Source of the DNA: Anaeramoeba flamelloides
Lineage: Eukaryota > Metamonada > Anaeramoebidae
Reading direction: 5' to 3'
Assembly: GCA_027625915.1 (NCBI GenBank)
Contig: JANTQA010000047.1
Span: 6,944,001 to 7,008,000, forward strand
DNA length: 64,000 nucleotides
A program made the translations under genes and the position numbers. This document shows, piece by piece, positions 36,298 to 48,700 of this stretch. Under the pieces are notes generated by a model. It was not told the DNA's origin. It worked only from the letters and a program-made list of their open reading frames with translations, and searched no databases. How positions within the stretch are numbered: the first letter of the stretch is position 1; every line of letters starts with the position of its first letter.

Positions 36298-36445
36298 AAA
36301 GAAAAACAAAAATTTGAAAAAGCAAAAAAAAAATTTGCAAAATTAGAAAAAATGATTCTTATCCAAAAATTTGAAAATATTTTTTGTTAAGAATACTGGA
36401 ATAAACCCTCAAAACAACTCCCATTAACATTATAAAGTGAGTCAA
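36061..36445 (+). repeat. Dispersed repeat R8, copy 2, with a long poly-A tract
   Basis: Inverted copy of 14060-14440. It includes an uninterrupted run of about 40 A within 36234-36300, flanked by GAAA units, where copy 1 has a shorter T-rich tract. Confidence 0.75.
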
Positions 36446-38451
36446 AATTTATGAAAAATAGTTTAGATAAAAAAAAAGTGAAAAACTCAAAAAAAAAAAA
36501 AATTGGAATTCAAAAAAGTATAAAGAAATCAAATAAAATAGAGAAATAAATTAATATATTTTTTTCTATCAATTGATTTTATAGAGATCCGTTTTTTTTT
36601 CATATTACCCGGGAAAAAAAGTACTCAATTTTTGATAATAATTCACGATATTAATTGATCAAAGATACTAAACAATCCCAAGTCAATATATTGGAATTTT
36701 TGCCCCTTGTATTTTATTCTGATCCTTTTTGTTTATCTGTAATAACCTATTTTGAGTAAAATTATATCCTAAATGTAATAAATATTCAATAATTGATCTA
36801 AAAAAATATTAGTAGGTGAAATTTAATCCTATTTCGATTACAAACACCAATAAAAAAATTTAGAAAATTAAGATATTCATTTTTTTCTTTTGGTTCAGTA
36901 AAAAAATGAAAAAATAAATTGATATAATTTCTTTAGAGCCTTGAACACTAATTTGAAACAAAATAATAAAACATAAAATCGGAATTCAAAATTTGTTGAA
37001 GAAAGTACCAGTATGAAAAAATAAAATTGTAAACTTCAAGTTAGACTTGTAAAATTTGTGAAATAAACATTTTGAACATTGATAAAGTTCATTTACACTA
37101 TTATCACAATTTCTGAACTAAAAATTCTTGAGTTTGTCGTACTTGTTGTTTTTACAAGTAGAAAAATTTCCCAAAGTTTCTATTTTTCAAAACTGGGGTG
37201 TTTTAGGGTAAAAAAAATTTAAATGAACTTGTAAAATACATTTTAGTTTAATTATGATTTGGTATATTTAATTGAATAGCTAATAACAAATATTTTTGAA
37301 AATAAATTTATCTAATAAAACTGAAATATATATAAAAAACTACAAATAAATACAAAAGTATCCTAGATTTTCTAGAATTCAAAAGAAGAGAGCGAAATCT
37401 ATTTAATTTTCGGTTTATTTGAAAACTTAAAAAAAAATAATGAAATTGTCAGAAGCGTGCTGTAGAGTGCATAACTTTTCCATAATTTGGAAGAATGGAG
37501 TAAAATCAAAATTTTTTCTCTATTCTTATTAATTCTGGAAAAGATAACAGTGTTATTGTTTCAATTTAAGAAATAAAAAGAAAATTTAAATAATTTCCAT
37601 TTAATTTATAAAATTAAAAAAAATATATAAGTACCTTTCTTAAATTTTCCTATTTTATCTGTAAAATCTATTGATTTTATAAATAAAATGAATATGTAAG
37701 TAAATGTAAAGGCAGTTTAGAAAATTTTAAAAGAATAGAGAAAAAATCTTAGATTTTACTCAAATCTATTAAATTCTGGAAAAGATAACTGCGTTTTTTT
37801 ATTTTACTTTTTGGAATAAACTGAAAATTTAATAAATTTTCTGTTTATTCCAAAAAATAAAAAAAACCTAATGGAAAATAAAAGAAAAAATATTTATTTT
37901 CAATTTAAATCAATAAATAATTTTTTAATAATCCAAATAATTAATTCCCTATTTGAAAGATATTTATTAAATTTAAAATACTTTTGAATGATAATAAAAT
38001 GACCTCTTAACTGTGAAAAAAAATTTATTCAATATTTTTTACTATTAAATTTATAAAAAATCTTAATAGAACCTGGAAAATTGGCTTTTTCAACAAAAAT
38101 TATAAAATATCTTTTTAAAAATAATTTTTAATCAAAGACCTCTTATTAACCAATAGTGTTTACTCTGATCAAAGCTATTAAAAAGTCAAAAATTAGCAAA
38201 TTTTTAATTTTCTTTGAAAATTTTTTTCAAGATCATGAAGTGATATTAAAACAAAAAAAACAAAACAACTATAATTTTATTTTTACAAATTATTTTTAGC
38301 TCAGAGAGAAGAAAATTATAAAAAAAAAAATCGAAATATCCTTATTCAGTTTAAAATTTTAAAACATTTATTTGAATTAATCAACAAAGATGAAAAAGAA
38401 AAATTTGAATTTTTGAGGAATACAAAAGAAGTTTTTGTTGAAACAACAATT
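36446..38451. other. AT-rich spacer with internal repeats
   Basis: I see no gene. Around 37455-37500 and 37730-37800 there are repeated words (GCTGTAGAGTGC, TTCTGGAAAAGATAAC, AGATTTTACTCAAAT) that recur, diverged, near 43990-44070 and 56480-56590, so another old repeat family is likely. It includes the 3' flank of hus1. Confidence 0.5.
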
Positions 38452-39438
38452 TTATAATAATGCAGGGATATAGTAGGTTAAATACATAACATCAAGAAGA
38501 ACATGAACTACAAGTGCTTGGTTTTTCACTAAGCACAAAACAGCGTTTTTTGGATTTACGTAATGAGAATATAAAACTTTTCTTAATTTTTTAATGTCCA
38601 CGCGAATTTCTGCTGTTTTGTTTTCATCTCTAACATACTCGGGCTGTCCTTCGATTTGTGGATGCTCTAGATCTTTAAACAAAGTTTGCACAGAAACGAT
38701 ATCTGTTTTTATTGAGAGGGACATTGCCCCTGCCATGTTCGCTTTAATTAAAATGGTGTTTGCCATTTCCTTCATTTTGTCGACAATGCATTGCAGTTTG
38801 GAGAGCTGTGGGAGCATGATTTGAACATCTGGCTCTGGTAAATCAGGTTCTTTGTGCCTTTGCAAATTCTGTGGGGTAATGATTTGGATTGGGACGTCTT
38901 GTACAAGTGGTAGCCCGTTATTGATCTCGCACATAATTGAGATCGACAAATAAGGGAGGTTGTCTTTTTTCGTTAACTTCCAAGACATTTCATTTGAGAC
39001 TTGCCCGGTTTTTAGTGCATGAAGAAGGTTATTTAAATTCACTTCAATCGCGATTTCATTTTCGCTCAGTGACTCAACAACATAAGTTTTGAAAATGGAG
39101 TCCTATTCAAGATCAAAATTTTATTTTTTGGTAAGAAATGAAAGAAAAAGAAATTTTTTTTGATTTTTTTTTGTTGTACAAAAGTTGAACCTTTTTGTAA
39201 AGTTGTCGATTTAAAAAAAACTGGTTTGAAATAGAAAAAAAAATTAAGTAAGGATCCGTTGTTTTACTTGGTTGATTGAACACCAAACTTGGATGTCGTC
39301 CGTTGTTTGACCAGAATCTAAAATAAAAGAAACCTGTTCTGCTGTGAAGTGAATAATGCCTATTTTATCGATCTTGACAAGCGACTGAACTGTTCGGATT
39401 AAAAGTGCAAGATCATGGATTGTAGCATGGAATTTCAT
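38452..39438 (-). CDS. hus1: Checkpoint clamp subunit HUS1, two exons
   Basis: Exon 1 is 39438-39268 and exon 2 is 39102-38452. The intron 39267-39103 has a GTAAAA donor and a GAATAG acceptor, phase 0, giving 273 residues; animal HUS1 is about 280. HUS1 forms the ring-shaped 9-1-1 complex with RAD9 and RAD1, which is loaded at damaged DNA and activates the checkpoint kinase. The translation follows the family end to end: MKFHATIHD at the start, FILDSG...VWCSI, the VPIQIITPQNL stretch, PDLPEPDVQIMLPQLSKLQ, VSVQTLFKDLEHP, AEIRVDIKKLRKVL and the C-terminal YYIPALL. Start and length agree with the family and no key segment is missing. It lies about 0.8 kb downstream of Ras on the same strand but is separate. 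Confidence 0.96.
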
Positions 39439-40268
39439 TTGAATGAAAAAAAAAAATTTTTAAAGTTTAAATTAAAAAAAATGAATTTCTTATTTTGACT
39501 TTTGCTTTTGAAAGGTTCTGAAATGAAAAAAGTGTAATTTTGAGATCAAGTGTCTTTCGTGTTAAGTCAAGTGTTGGTTTGTTTTTAATCTAAATCAAAA
39601 AACATATTTAAAGATCCGTAACAATTTCAAACATTTTTTTTATAAAATTCTCTTTTTTTTTTACAAACAACATTTTCCTTGAAAAATTAATTGGTTGAGG
39701 GACTGGAAACTCTTCAAAATTGTGGTTCCCCAAATGAACTTAAAGATCTAATTTCCTGTTTTGAACGATTCTCTTCTGATTTTTCAACATAAAAATCTAA
39801 AATTTTTTCTTGATTTTCATTTTTTTTTTACTCATAACCAAGTACTATTCGAAAGAAATTGATTGTAATTTGTGATCTCTATTTATTTGTTTTGGTTCCT
39901 TATTTATTGAATGTGTTGTCTACATATTGGGTAAACAAGAACTCTTCATGAAAGGAGATTTCTGAATTGAAAAAAAGAAAAACAACCAAAATTTCGAAGA
40001 CGAGGAAAAGGAAACAAACTTTAGCCTTGTTGTATGGCAAGAAGTAAACTAATTCTTCTTGTTTCAAAATTAACTCAAATTTTACTTTTAAAGTCAGCAC
40101 ACTTTAATTCTCGGTGAATCTATTGTCATACAAAAACCTTGAAATAAAAAAAAATAACAAATCAAAACAAAAATTTAAAAATTCTCTTATTAAAATTACA
40201 GTTAATTTATTGAATAATTAAACAAGCTCAATTATGTTAAATTCACAAATTTTCTCCAATTTTGAATT
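39439..40268. promoter_or_regulatory. 5' flank of hus1 and 3' flank of Ras
   Basis: AT-rich. A 66-codon minus-strand frame at 39900-40100 has no recognisable match and is not annotated. No clear promoter element. Confidence 0.35.
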
Positions 40269-40868
40269 TTACATAATTGAACACCGTACCCTTCGTTTTT
40301 TTCTCTTTGAAGTTTTTTTTGTTCTTTCTTTCTTCAAATCGTTTTCTTTTTCTAAAAGTTTTTCTTTTTGACGATTTATTTCTCTGACTGATTCGAAAAA
40401 TGCCTCGTCGACATTGATTCTATATTTTGCAGAAGTTTCAAAAAATGGACAATCGTAGGTTTTGGCTAAATCTTGTCCTTCTCCTTTTGAAATTTGTCTT
40501 TCATTTTCAAGATCGCTTTTATTGCCAACAATGATGATTGGGACATCGTCAGAATCTTTTACCCTTGTGATTTGCTCATGAAAAATTGCAACTTCATCAA
40601 AGGAATTTCTGTCTGTTACTGAATAAACAATTACAAACGCTTCTCCACTTCTCATGTATGAATCTCTCATTGCTGAATATTCTTCTTGTCCAGCTGTGTC
40701 AAGAATGTCTAAAAGATGTGTTTCGTCATCAATTTTTACTTGTCTTCGATATGCATCCTCGATTGTTGGATCGTATTCTTCAATGAAATGTGATTGAACA
40801 AATTGAATTGTTAATGCAGACTTTCCAACACCACCACCTCCAACGACAACTAATTTTTTGTTATTCAT
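40269..40868 (-). CDS. ras: Ras GTPase with CaaX box, single exon
   Basis: 199 residues, no intron. All five G boxes are present: GGGGVGKS (10-17; Gly at position 11 where human Ras has Ala), the switch I/effector region [12 protein letters not shown] (32-43), [20 protein letters not shown] (switch II), GNKSDL and ETSAK. The catalytic Gln of DTAGQ and both Gly of the 12-13 pair are kept. A Lys/Arg-rich stretch ([12 protein letters not shown]) precedes the terminal CSIM, a CaaX box with Met, which predicts farnesylation and a polybasic plasma-membrane anchor. The protein is a molecular switch in growth or motility signalling. It is the classical Ras type rather than Rap, judged by the effector loop and CaaX end. 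Confidence 0.96.
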   Translation of the reverse strand: MNNKKLVVVGGGGVGKSALTIQFVQSHFIEEYDPTIEDAYRRQVKIDDETHLLDILDTAGQEEYSAMRDSYMRSGEAFVIVYSVTDRNSFDEVAIFHEQITRVKDSDDVPIIIVGNKSDLENERQISKGEGQDLAKTYDCPFFETSAKYRINVDEAFFESVREINRQKEKLLEKENDLKKERTKKTSKRKKRRVRCSIM

Positions 40869-41612
40869 TTTTATGATTTTGGTTTTTGAAAAATAAAAAA
40901 GTTTTTTTTCGGTTTTGAAAAAAGAATAAATTTTTTGTTGTGAGTTTTCTTTTTTAAAAGAATTTTCTTATATTCTTTGAAAGTTACGGACATCGTAGAA
41001 ATTGGGTATACACCTTGTTTTTCAAAAGATAACATTCTAGCTTATCAAATAAGAAAGTTTTTAGATTTTATTTTTTTTTTTTTTAATAAATTTGTAGGAG
41101 TAGATTAATTTCAAAGAATTATTTGAATAAAAGTTTTTCATTTAAGGACAACATTTTCGAGTGGAAACAGTGAAATTCTGAGAAATTACTTTTAGAGTTC
41201 CATAATCTAAGTTAAATTTTCATACTGAGAATTTCTTTATGAAAAAAATGTAATCATATCAGAAATTCTCAACAATTATCGCAATTTAACCTACCATAAG
41301 ATCCTACCAAAATTTGATTTTAATATTTCATAATTTCCCATTTTAAATCTATAAAAACGAAACATTTTCCAAATCTGTTCTAAATATTATTTTTAGTCAC
41401 TTTTCCAAGTTTGAAATGATTAAAATTTGAATTTGGGCTTGAAAATCCCTTCAAGTCATTTTTTTTAAAAAAGTTTTCTCTCTAAAAAATCTATTTGAAA
41501 AAATATTTTGTTTATTGATTTTAATTTGGAAATCGTAATTTTTTTTTCTAATTTCTACCTGATGAAAATTATTTTTGAGAAAAGAAGGTAAAATAACACA
41601 ACAAAGTAACAG
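40869..41612. promoter_or_regulatory. 5' flank of Ras
   Basis: On the minus strand an ATG-started frame of about 40 codons ([16 protein letters not shown]...) ends just before the Ras ATG. It might be an upstream ORF in the leader, but its AT-driven Lys/Phe composition makes chance equally likely. The rest is featureless. Confidence 0.3.
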
Positions 41613-42316
41613 ATTCCAAGGTATGGAGGAAACGCAGTCCTAAAGTGAGTAATAGAATTTTACCATGTTTTTACAATAAAGTTTATTAAGAATGAATCAA
41701 ATAAAAGCATTTCTTTAACAAAATACATTAATGTTTTAATGTAAATGATGAGTGAAATGTATGTTAGTCTCTAATGTTTACTTACCAATTAAAAAAAAGA
41801 AATAAAAAAATCAAAAAATGAATCACAAACAAATAAAAAAACAATTAATGATTGATCTTATCGGAAATATTTCATACAATTACTTCTTCTTATTCCTTAA
41901 TTTTTTTTTTTATTTTTCAGAGAAAATCTTTTTTTTTTGAAGGATTTTTGATAAAAAATTTTATTCTATTTCCAAAGTATTATGAAATTAAATTTCACTT
42001 TTAATTTTATTTTGATATTTTGGATTTAGATTTATTCAAGAAAAAATGTTTTAATAAAATATTTCCTCTGTTATTTTGATTTAATAAATGATTTTTCTTG
42101 AATATAAAACTTTTATTTTTCCAGTATAGTGGTTAAAAATAACAATTTTAAAAACATAAAACCTATATCCCAAATAAACCACATACCTTTTCTTCTTCTT
42201 CTGTTCAACATAATATCCAATTCAGCAGTTAACTTTACAAATAATAATTAATTAATTAATTTATCAATTAATTCTTTAGGAAGTTAGCACCTGCCAAGAA
42301 AGAAGTACAAAATTAA
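41613..42316 (+). CDS. Candidate pair of small exons, unrecognised
   Basis: Exon piece 41613-41644 follows a GTAACAG acceptor and ends at a GTGAGT donor (peptide IPRYGGNAVLK). Exon piece 42280-42316 follows TTCTTTAG and reads KLAPAKKEVQN, then TAA. Phases match. The basic tail recalls the C-terminus of a ribosomal or other nucleic-acid-binding protein, but no family is recognised and no upstream exon was found. Could be chance or a fragment. Confidence 0.22.
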
Positions 42317-44964
42317 AGAATGTGTTGTTATTGAATGTAAATTATATTAGTACCCCATATTTAAAAAGTCTCTAAAAATACAATTTGTCAAGTAATACTA
42401 TTTGTCGATGCTGTAAAATTAACAATAATACATATATTTTCGTAAAAAACATAACAATTTTCGAAAAATATTATATTTTCACCACAAATTTAAAGGTTGG
42501 GTAATCATATTCAGACTTCAAAGTTGCAAAAAAAATATATTTATAATTTATGACAATATATTTATTAGTAGCGAAAAAATTGGATTTTTATCAAATTTTC
42601 AAAAAATCAATCTAATATATTCTTTTACAAATTATCTAGAATATATTGAAAATATATTAAAAATACAACTAGCTTCATAGCAAGTAAACAAAAACGAATA
42701 AATCTTTATGTTTTTATATATTTCTATTGTGTAAATATTGAAATTAAAAAATTGTAAAAAAATAGCAACTCTCCCAAGTTCTTTTGGTGAATTATTAAAT
42801 ATTGGAATACTTATATTTTAATTTCTATTTTTGATTTTGAAACGAATTATATATAAAAAAATATGAAATATACTTTTACAATTTTTATCTCTAAATAAAA
42901 AATCTAATAATTCTTTGTGAAATAATATTTATAATAGATTTTTTCAATTCATCTAAATCATCTAATACTACTATAGTTTACTTTCAATTACAATAATATT
43001 TAATTATAGATAAATTAATGGTGACTTTAATCCCTTAAAATTCTCTTTTTCATTATTATCCATATTCATCAAGAGTTTTTTGGAAAAAATAATAATAATA
43101 ATTTCTTGAAATTTCAAATCACTGTTAAAAAAAAATTTAACAAATTCAGATCTCAAATAAGAATATTTAAGCAAAATTATTTTTTCTTCATTTTTCGATC
43201 TTAAAAAAATATTTTATTTTGAATTTCAATTTTTGTTTTTGAAAGGTAACTGAAACATAATATTTTGTAATTTTCTGTCTCATTTCTTACAATTGGACCA
43301 CTATTTAAAAAAATGGTTTACTTTTCTGATTTTATCGATTCTAAAAAACTAATTATTAATCACTCTAAAATAATAAATCAAATTGAATAAACTCTTTTAT
43401 TGGAATTTTATAAGAAAAATTCTAATAAAAAAAAAAAACTAAATAAATCGTTTAGTAAAAAGTTCACCAGTTTGATATAAGTTCAATTTTTTGTTGTAAA
43501 AACTTTTTTAATTTGTGTTTGATAAATATTTTGATTCAATTACACATATTTTTTTTTGATTCTACAAAAGAAAAATATATTAAAAGGAAAAACAAAAAAC
43601 GAATAACAATTCCAATTAAAGAAAAATATAATAAGTTATACTTCAATATGTTGAGAATATGAAAATTGATTTGGGCTCAAATTTTCTATCATCAAATGTT
43701 GATATATTGGTCATAAAAATCAAAGAAAAACTCTCAATAATAAAATAAAATTATAATTAATATGTTTATTTATAATTTAATTAAACTGATTCAATTATTA
43801 AGAAACAAAACACATTTTTTCTAAGTAGTTTTGATTTGAAAAATACATTATTTTATATTTATTAATATTTATAGAAAGGTTCAATTAAAGAAAATTTTAT
43901 CAAATAATAAAAAAAAAAAATAAGAAAAATAATTAAACCATTCATAAAAAAAAAACATTATTTACATGATCAAGTTAAAAAAGTATACACTGTAGTTAGG
44001 TTTTTCAGGATTTAAAAAAATTCGGTAAAATCCTTGATTTTACTAAATTCTTTTGAATTCTGGAAAACCTAGATACCTTTTCTTATTATTTTTTTAGTTT
44101 AAGAAATTTAAAAAATTTTTTTTAAATATTCTTTTCATTTCTTAAATTAAAAAAAACCACGATTATGATTTCTTAATTTTTTCTATTTATTCTGAAAATT
44201 TATAGATTTTAAGAATCAATAAGAAAACCTCAAGAAACCTAGACACGTTAAAATACTTGTCGAAAAGTCCCAAGAATTCATAGGAGTGGTAAATACATGA
44301 TAGAAAGATTACCAATTCCAGATAAAAATTCAAGAGTCTATGATTAATAATATATATGTCACTTTCAGTAATTTTTTTTATCTCAAATAAATAATTAAAA
44401 TCAAAATTTTTTATTTATTTCTTATAAATTAATAAAAAAAACCTATATACTACCTCCTAAGAGTGAAACACTAGGTAACTGAATTTATGGATAGATATTA
44501 CTTTCTGATCTATTTTTTGTTGTCAATAAAAATTCTGAATTTTGTTTCTCTCTTTTACATAATGTATATGTACTATTAAATAATTTTCCTTAATTGAACG
44601 AAACATTATCCCAACGAACCACTTACAAACCTCAAAATTAAAAATTTGAATAATCCAATTTAAAATAAAAAAATAATTCAAGAAGAATAACACTACAATT
44701 AAAAAACCGAATGGTACCAAGAAAAATTATTTTTTTAGAAATTATTTTATATTCTTTAAATAATTTTTATCAATCATCCTGTACCAAATATCAATACAAA
44801 ATTAAAAATATTTTGAAAAAATATCTAAACTAATGATTTTGTAAAAAAGGGAAGTTTTCAAAAATCTTAGTTTTTAAAGCAATAATAATATATCAAAAAT
44901 AATAATAATTTTTACTTAAAAAAACATTTTTGGTAAAAATCTCTTAATGTAAACTATTTTTCAG
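42317..44964. other. AT-rich spacer, no gene seen
   Basis: Extremely AT-rich. At 43990-44070 there is a diverged match to the repeat words noted at 37455 and 56480. Confidence 0.5.
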
Positions 44965-45453
44965 TCAAAGGGGCCCAGTTGTAATGGGTGAAATACACGT
45001 GTTTAAAGGGTTTACATAGATATTAGAAGAATAAATTTATTTTGGAAATTTTCAAAATTGAAATCATTTTTTCACATTTTTGCATATTTTTGTTTTTTTT
45101 TAAAATGTAATTCAATTTCAAAAAATTTTTTTATTGCAAGATCAATAGTCACTTGGTAAAACGGTGTTTTTCTAAGGTTATTGTAACAATGGAAATGAGT
45201 GTTGAGAAATCATATTGATTTCAATTGGAATTTTATTCGATCTTTGATCTTGATATTCGTTTAATAAATGTGAAAAATTTTTCACTTTATTTTCATTTTC
45301 TTTTTCAAATAGAGAGTACAAATACCAGCACACTTTGTTTGGAGACTTGATTTCTCAAAGAAAAGTATGGAAAAAGGAAGTGGAAATTGTTTCCTATTTA
45401 TTATTCAAATACCAGTAGAAGTTCAAAACGAACATTTTTATTTTTCTCAATAG
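44965..45453 (+). CDS. Candidate terminal exons of an unrecognised gene
   Basis: Piece 44965-45009 follows TATTTTTCAG and reads QRGPVVMGEIHVFKG before a GTTTAC donor. Piece 45315-45453 follows an ...AATAGAG acceptor and reads VQIPAHFVWRLDFSKKSMEK, then GSGNCFLFIIQIPVEVQNEH, and ends in TAG. The phases join. Local GC is higher than in the spacer and the peptides look coding. The gene would be convergent with the p24 gene. No start exon and no family recognised; other acceptors give a different frame, so the model is tentative. Confidence 0.33.
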
Positions 45454-45769
45454 GGCCCGAAGAATTTGAGTTTTTCAATTTTTTCGAAAATCTATTGTTT
45501 AATTAGTTTTTATTTCAGGCTTATATCAACAATTCTTTGGTGTATATTATTCTGTTTATTTCTTATTTTTTCTTCAAAGGTCAAATTATATAAAATAATT
45601 GATATTTGAAAAAAATGTTTTTTTTTGGATACCCCTTTGACAAAACAGAGTTTATTTTAATAAAAAAGGAAGAATAAAAATTGAATCCATGAAAAGTTTA
45701 TTTTGAGTAAAAAAAATCAAAATTATAAAAATAAAAATGTTTCGGATTCCAGCCAAACTATCAAAAATT

Positions 45770-48700
45770 TTAAACATTACTTTTTTTTAAAAAAATATTT
45801 TTTAGGTAGGTAATTTGTGCAACTGAACCCGCAATAATAAGGAACGTTGCAAATAGTGACCACCATAAAACTCGAGAGTTTGTGCTTTCAGTGGTATTTC
45901 TATGGATTATTTCACGCCCCTTGATATACATTTGAAGTTCGCGCACTTCGCCAATATTGTCAGAAAGAGTTTCCAGTGTCTGTGCAAGCTGGTTTAATTC
46001 TTCGGGTGTTGTTGCTTCATATTCATTCTCATACATATCATCATGCACTCTTCTACGGAATCTTCCAATTGAAAATGCTTGGAAATTGAAGTTCACTTCC
46101 TTTTTGCTAATTGAAGAAAAACCATTATCAAAACAAAAGGAATAATCGCCCATTATATCAACAATAAAATTGTAACTTCCAGCTTTTAATTGTTTTAAAT
46201 TATAGATATTATTTCCATTTGGGTCTTTGATCTGAAGTTTTTAAAATGTAAAATGAAAAAAGTTGAAATAAAAAAAAAGATGGTTTAAATATAAAATAAT
46301 AAAAATAAATAAATAAAAAAAGTTTTTGATAAGTTAACCTTGAGCAATAAAACAAAATAAGAAATAATTTTATTTGGTGTTAATATTTTGATTGATCACA
46401 AGAATTGTTTTGTCCATTGAACTCTTGAAATGCTGTTGATAAATTTAAACAGACCATTATTAGAGATTTAACAAAAACATTTTATTCAACACGATTTTTG
46501 TTGTGTGATTAGTTCCATTATTTTTTTTTTAAGCCATTTGAATTTTTCCAAATCTGTAAATGACAAAAATACAAGGATGTCATTCACTAAACAGCACAAC
46601 TGAAAATAAATAAAAAATTGTTATCAATTAATATACTGTGTATTTATTGTGAATATAGACTTATTTCTGTTTTAAAAATAAAACATGTTTTATAGTTTGT
46701 GTTTAAAAGTCATTATTATTATTATTTGTAATAATTTGAAAAAATAAATTATTTTTTCCTGTCTTTATTGGTTTGATTTGGAAACAATCTCTTTGTTACG
46801 TTTAGAGTGTGGCCTGGAAGAACAAAAAAATGATATTTTTCGAAGTGATATAAGATGGTATTAATCGTCGATCTTCAAACGGCAATTAATATCATCTTGG
46901 CACTAGAACAATATCATTATTTAGAGTATGGGAGGGTAATCCAAAACGAAAAATTATAAAAGGGGATTTTTGAACAAATGGGAAAATGTGGGTTGTTATT
47001 TATTTTTGGAACTCAGGATCTAACTCAACACAAGAAAAAAAATAAACAAATAAATTGAACAAAAAAAAACCAATTTGTTGTTTTTTAATGGCACTTTGAA
47101 GAACTTACTCTTCAAAGGATCCTTATCTTTTTCTTCCAATGAAGTTAACGAAAACATTGGGGCTAAATTTTACATTTGTTTTTTTTTATCATTGGAGGAC
47201 AAAAATTGGTTTAAAATTTCACAGAGGCAAACTAGATCGTCCAACCTTTCAATAGTCTGTATTTCCCCCCATTTATTTCACGTTTGTTTTGAAACGCCCG
47301 AAAACGATCAAATATAAAAATCTGTATATGCTGAGTTTTTCTTAACAATGACTGATTTTGAAAATTCCTCTAAAATTTCTTGACTGGACATTGTAAAAAA
47401 AAAATTTTTTTTGTATTTCAAAAATTTGTAATTGTGTTATTTTCTCCTTTTCAAAGTCTTCTCTTATAAATGGTATCTTCTCTTTTTTCTTTTTTTCGAA
47501 GAAAAAGTCTGGATTTTTTATTTCTTAAAAATGAGATTGATTTCTTTTGAACCAAAAAAAAAATGCTGTTTGTACTTAAACATTATTTTTAAACAAAGAA
47601 ATGAAATTTACTCAATTTTCAACCTTTTTGGGAAAAATGATCGACCTTTTTTTTTTGGTTTTTAATTGAACAAATAATTTGGTTTCTTGAACCAAATTAT
47701 TTTTTTCTAAATATTAATTATATAGAGCGTTGAGATATTTTGGGATTTATGAGAGAAACAAATCCCACAAAAAAATTGATTAAAATCTTCTAAAATACCT
47801 TTATCATTTTTAAAGTTAAATCTTATTCGTAAAATACTTCTTATTTTACTCAAATAGAGTTGAAAATTAGAAGATCAGAAAATGTTCAAACTTTTACTAA
47901 TAATACAATGAATTCCCAAAATCCTTCAACATCGACTACAATGCTAATGAAATTTTTTAGAGAAATAGTCTCTTTCTTATCTGGATTTCTCTAAAATTAG
48001 AGGTTTTGATGATAACATATATTATCATGATATTAACAATTAATTCGCGATAATATTAAAAAAATCGATTAGCCCAACTTTATCATCAAAAAACCATAAA
48101 AATCGAAATATTATCGCGATATTCACATTATCGCAAAAAAATGAAAAATTATTTTTTTGAAAATCAACTTAAAAAAAATATCTTAACTTTTACAACACTT
48201 TTCCCCTTTAAAAATGTTAGAAAGTGTTTTAATGGTTGTGAATTGTTGTCAAGTGTTTGAAAGTTTTGAAAGAGAGAAAACTTTTTTAAAGGAATGAGAT
48301 TGTTTGTAGTAGGAAAAAAAAATTTATTTCGATTCATTTTTTTTTCGAACAAAATACAAAATCTCAAGCAAATTTTATTCTCATACTAATAATAGCCCAT
48401 TTCAACAATATACTTGAATATAAAATAGATGCGTTTTTTTAAAATGGAGTTGTTACCTTCACAAGTTAAATAACCAAAAAGAATAAAGAGTAATTTTCCT
48501 TCTTATTGGTTATCGATCAAACAAAAACCTCTAAGTTCTAGTTATGTTTTCTGTCCAATACAAAGATATAAGAAGAAGAATAAGAATAAGAAGAAAACAA
48601 TTGTACAAAAAATCTTAGTATTTGGTGATAATGTGGCCATGGTTGTTGTGAAAGCTTTTTAAAAGTTATCCAACTCTTTTTAGCTTTCTGAGAATATTGA

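Noticed and set aside
39900-40100. 66-codon minus-strand frame between Ras and hus1
   Set aside because: No match to known proteins and it lies in the flanks of two well-defined genes.
24113-40868. Functional cluster of hydG, Rab11, hus1 and Ras
   Set aside because: Spacing of kilobases, mixed strands and unrelated functions; ordinary neighbours.
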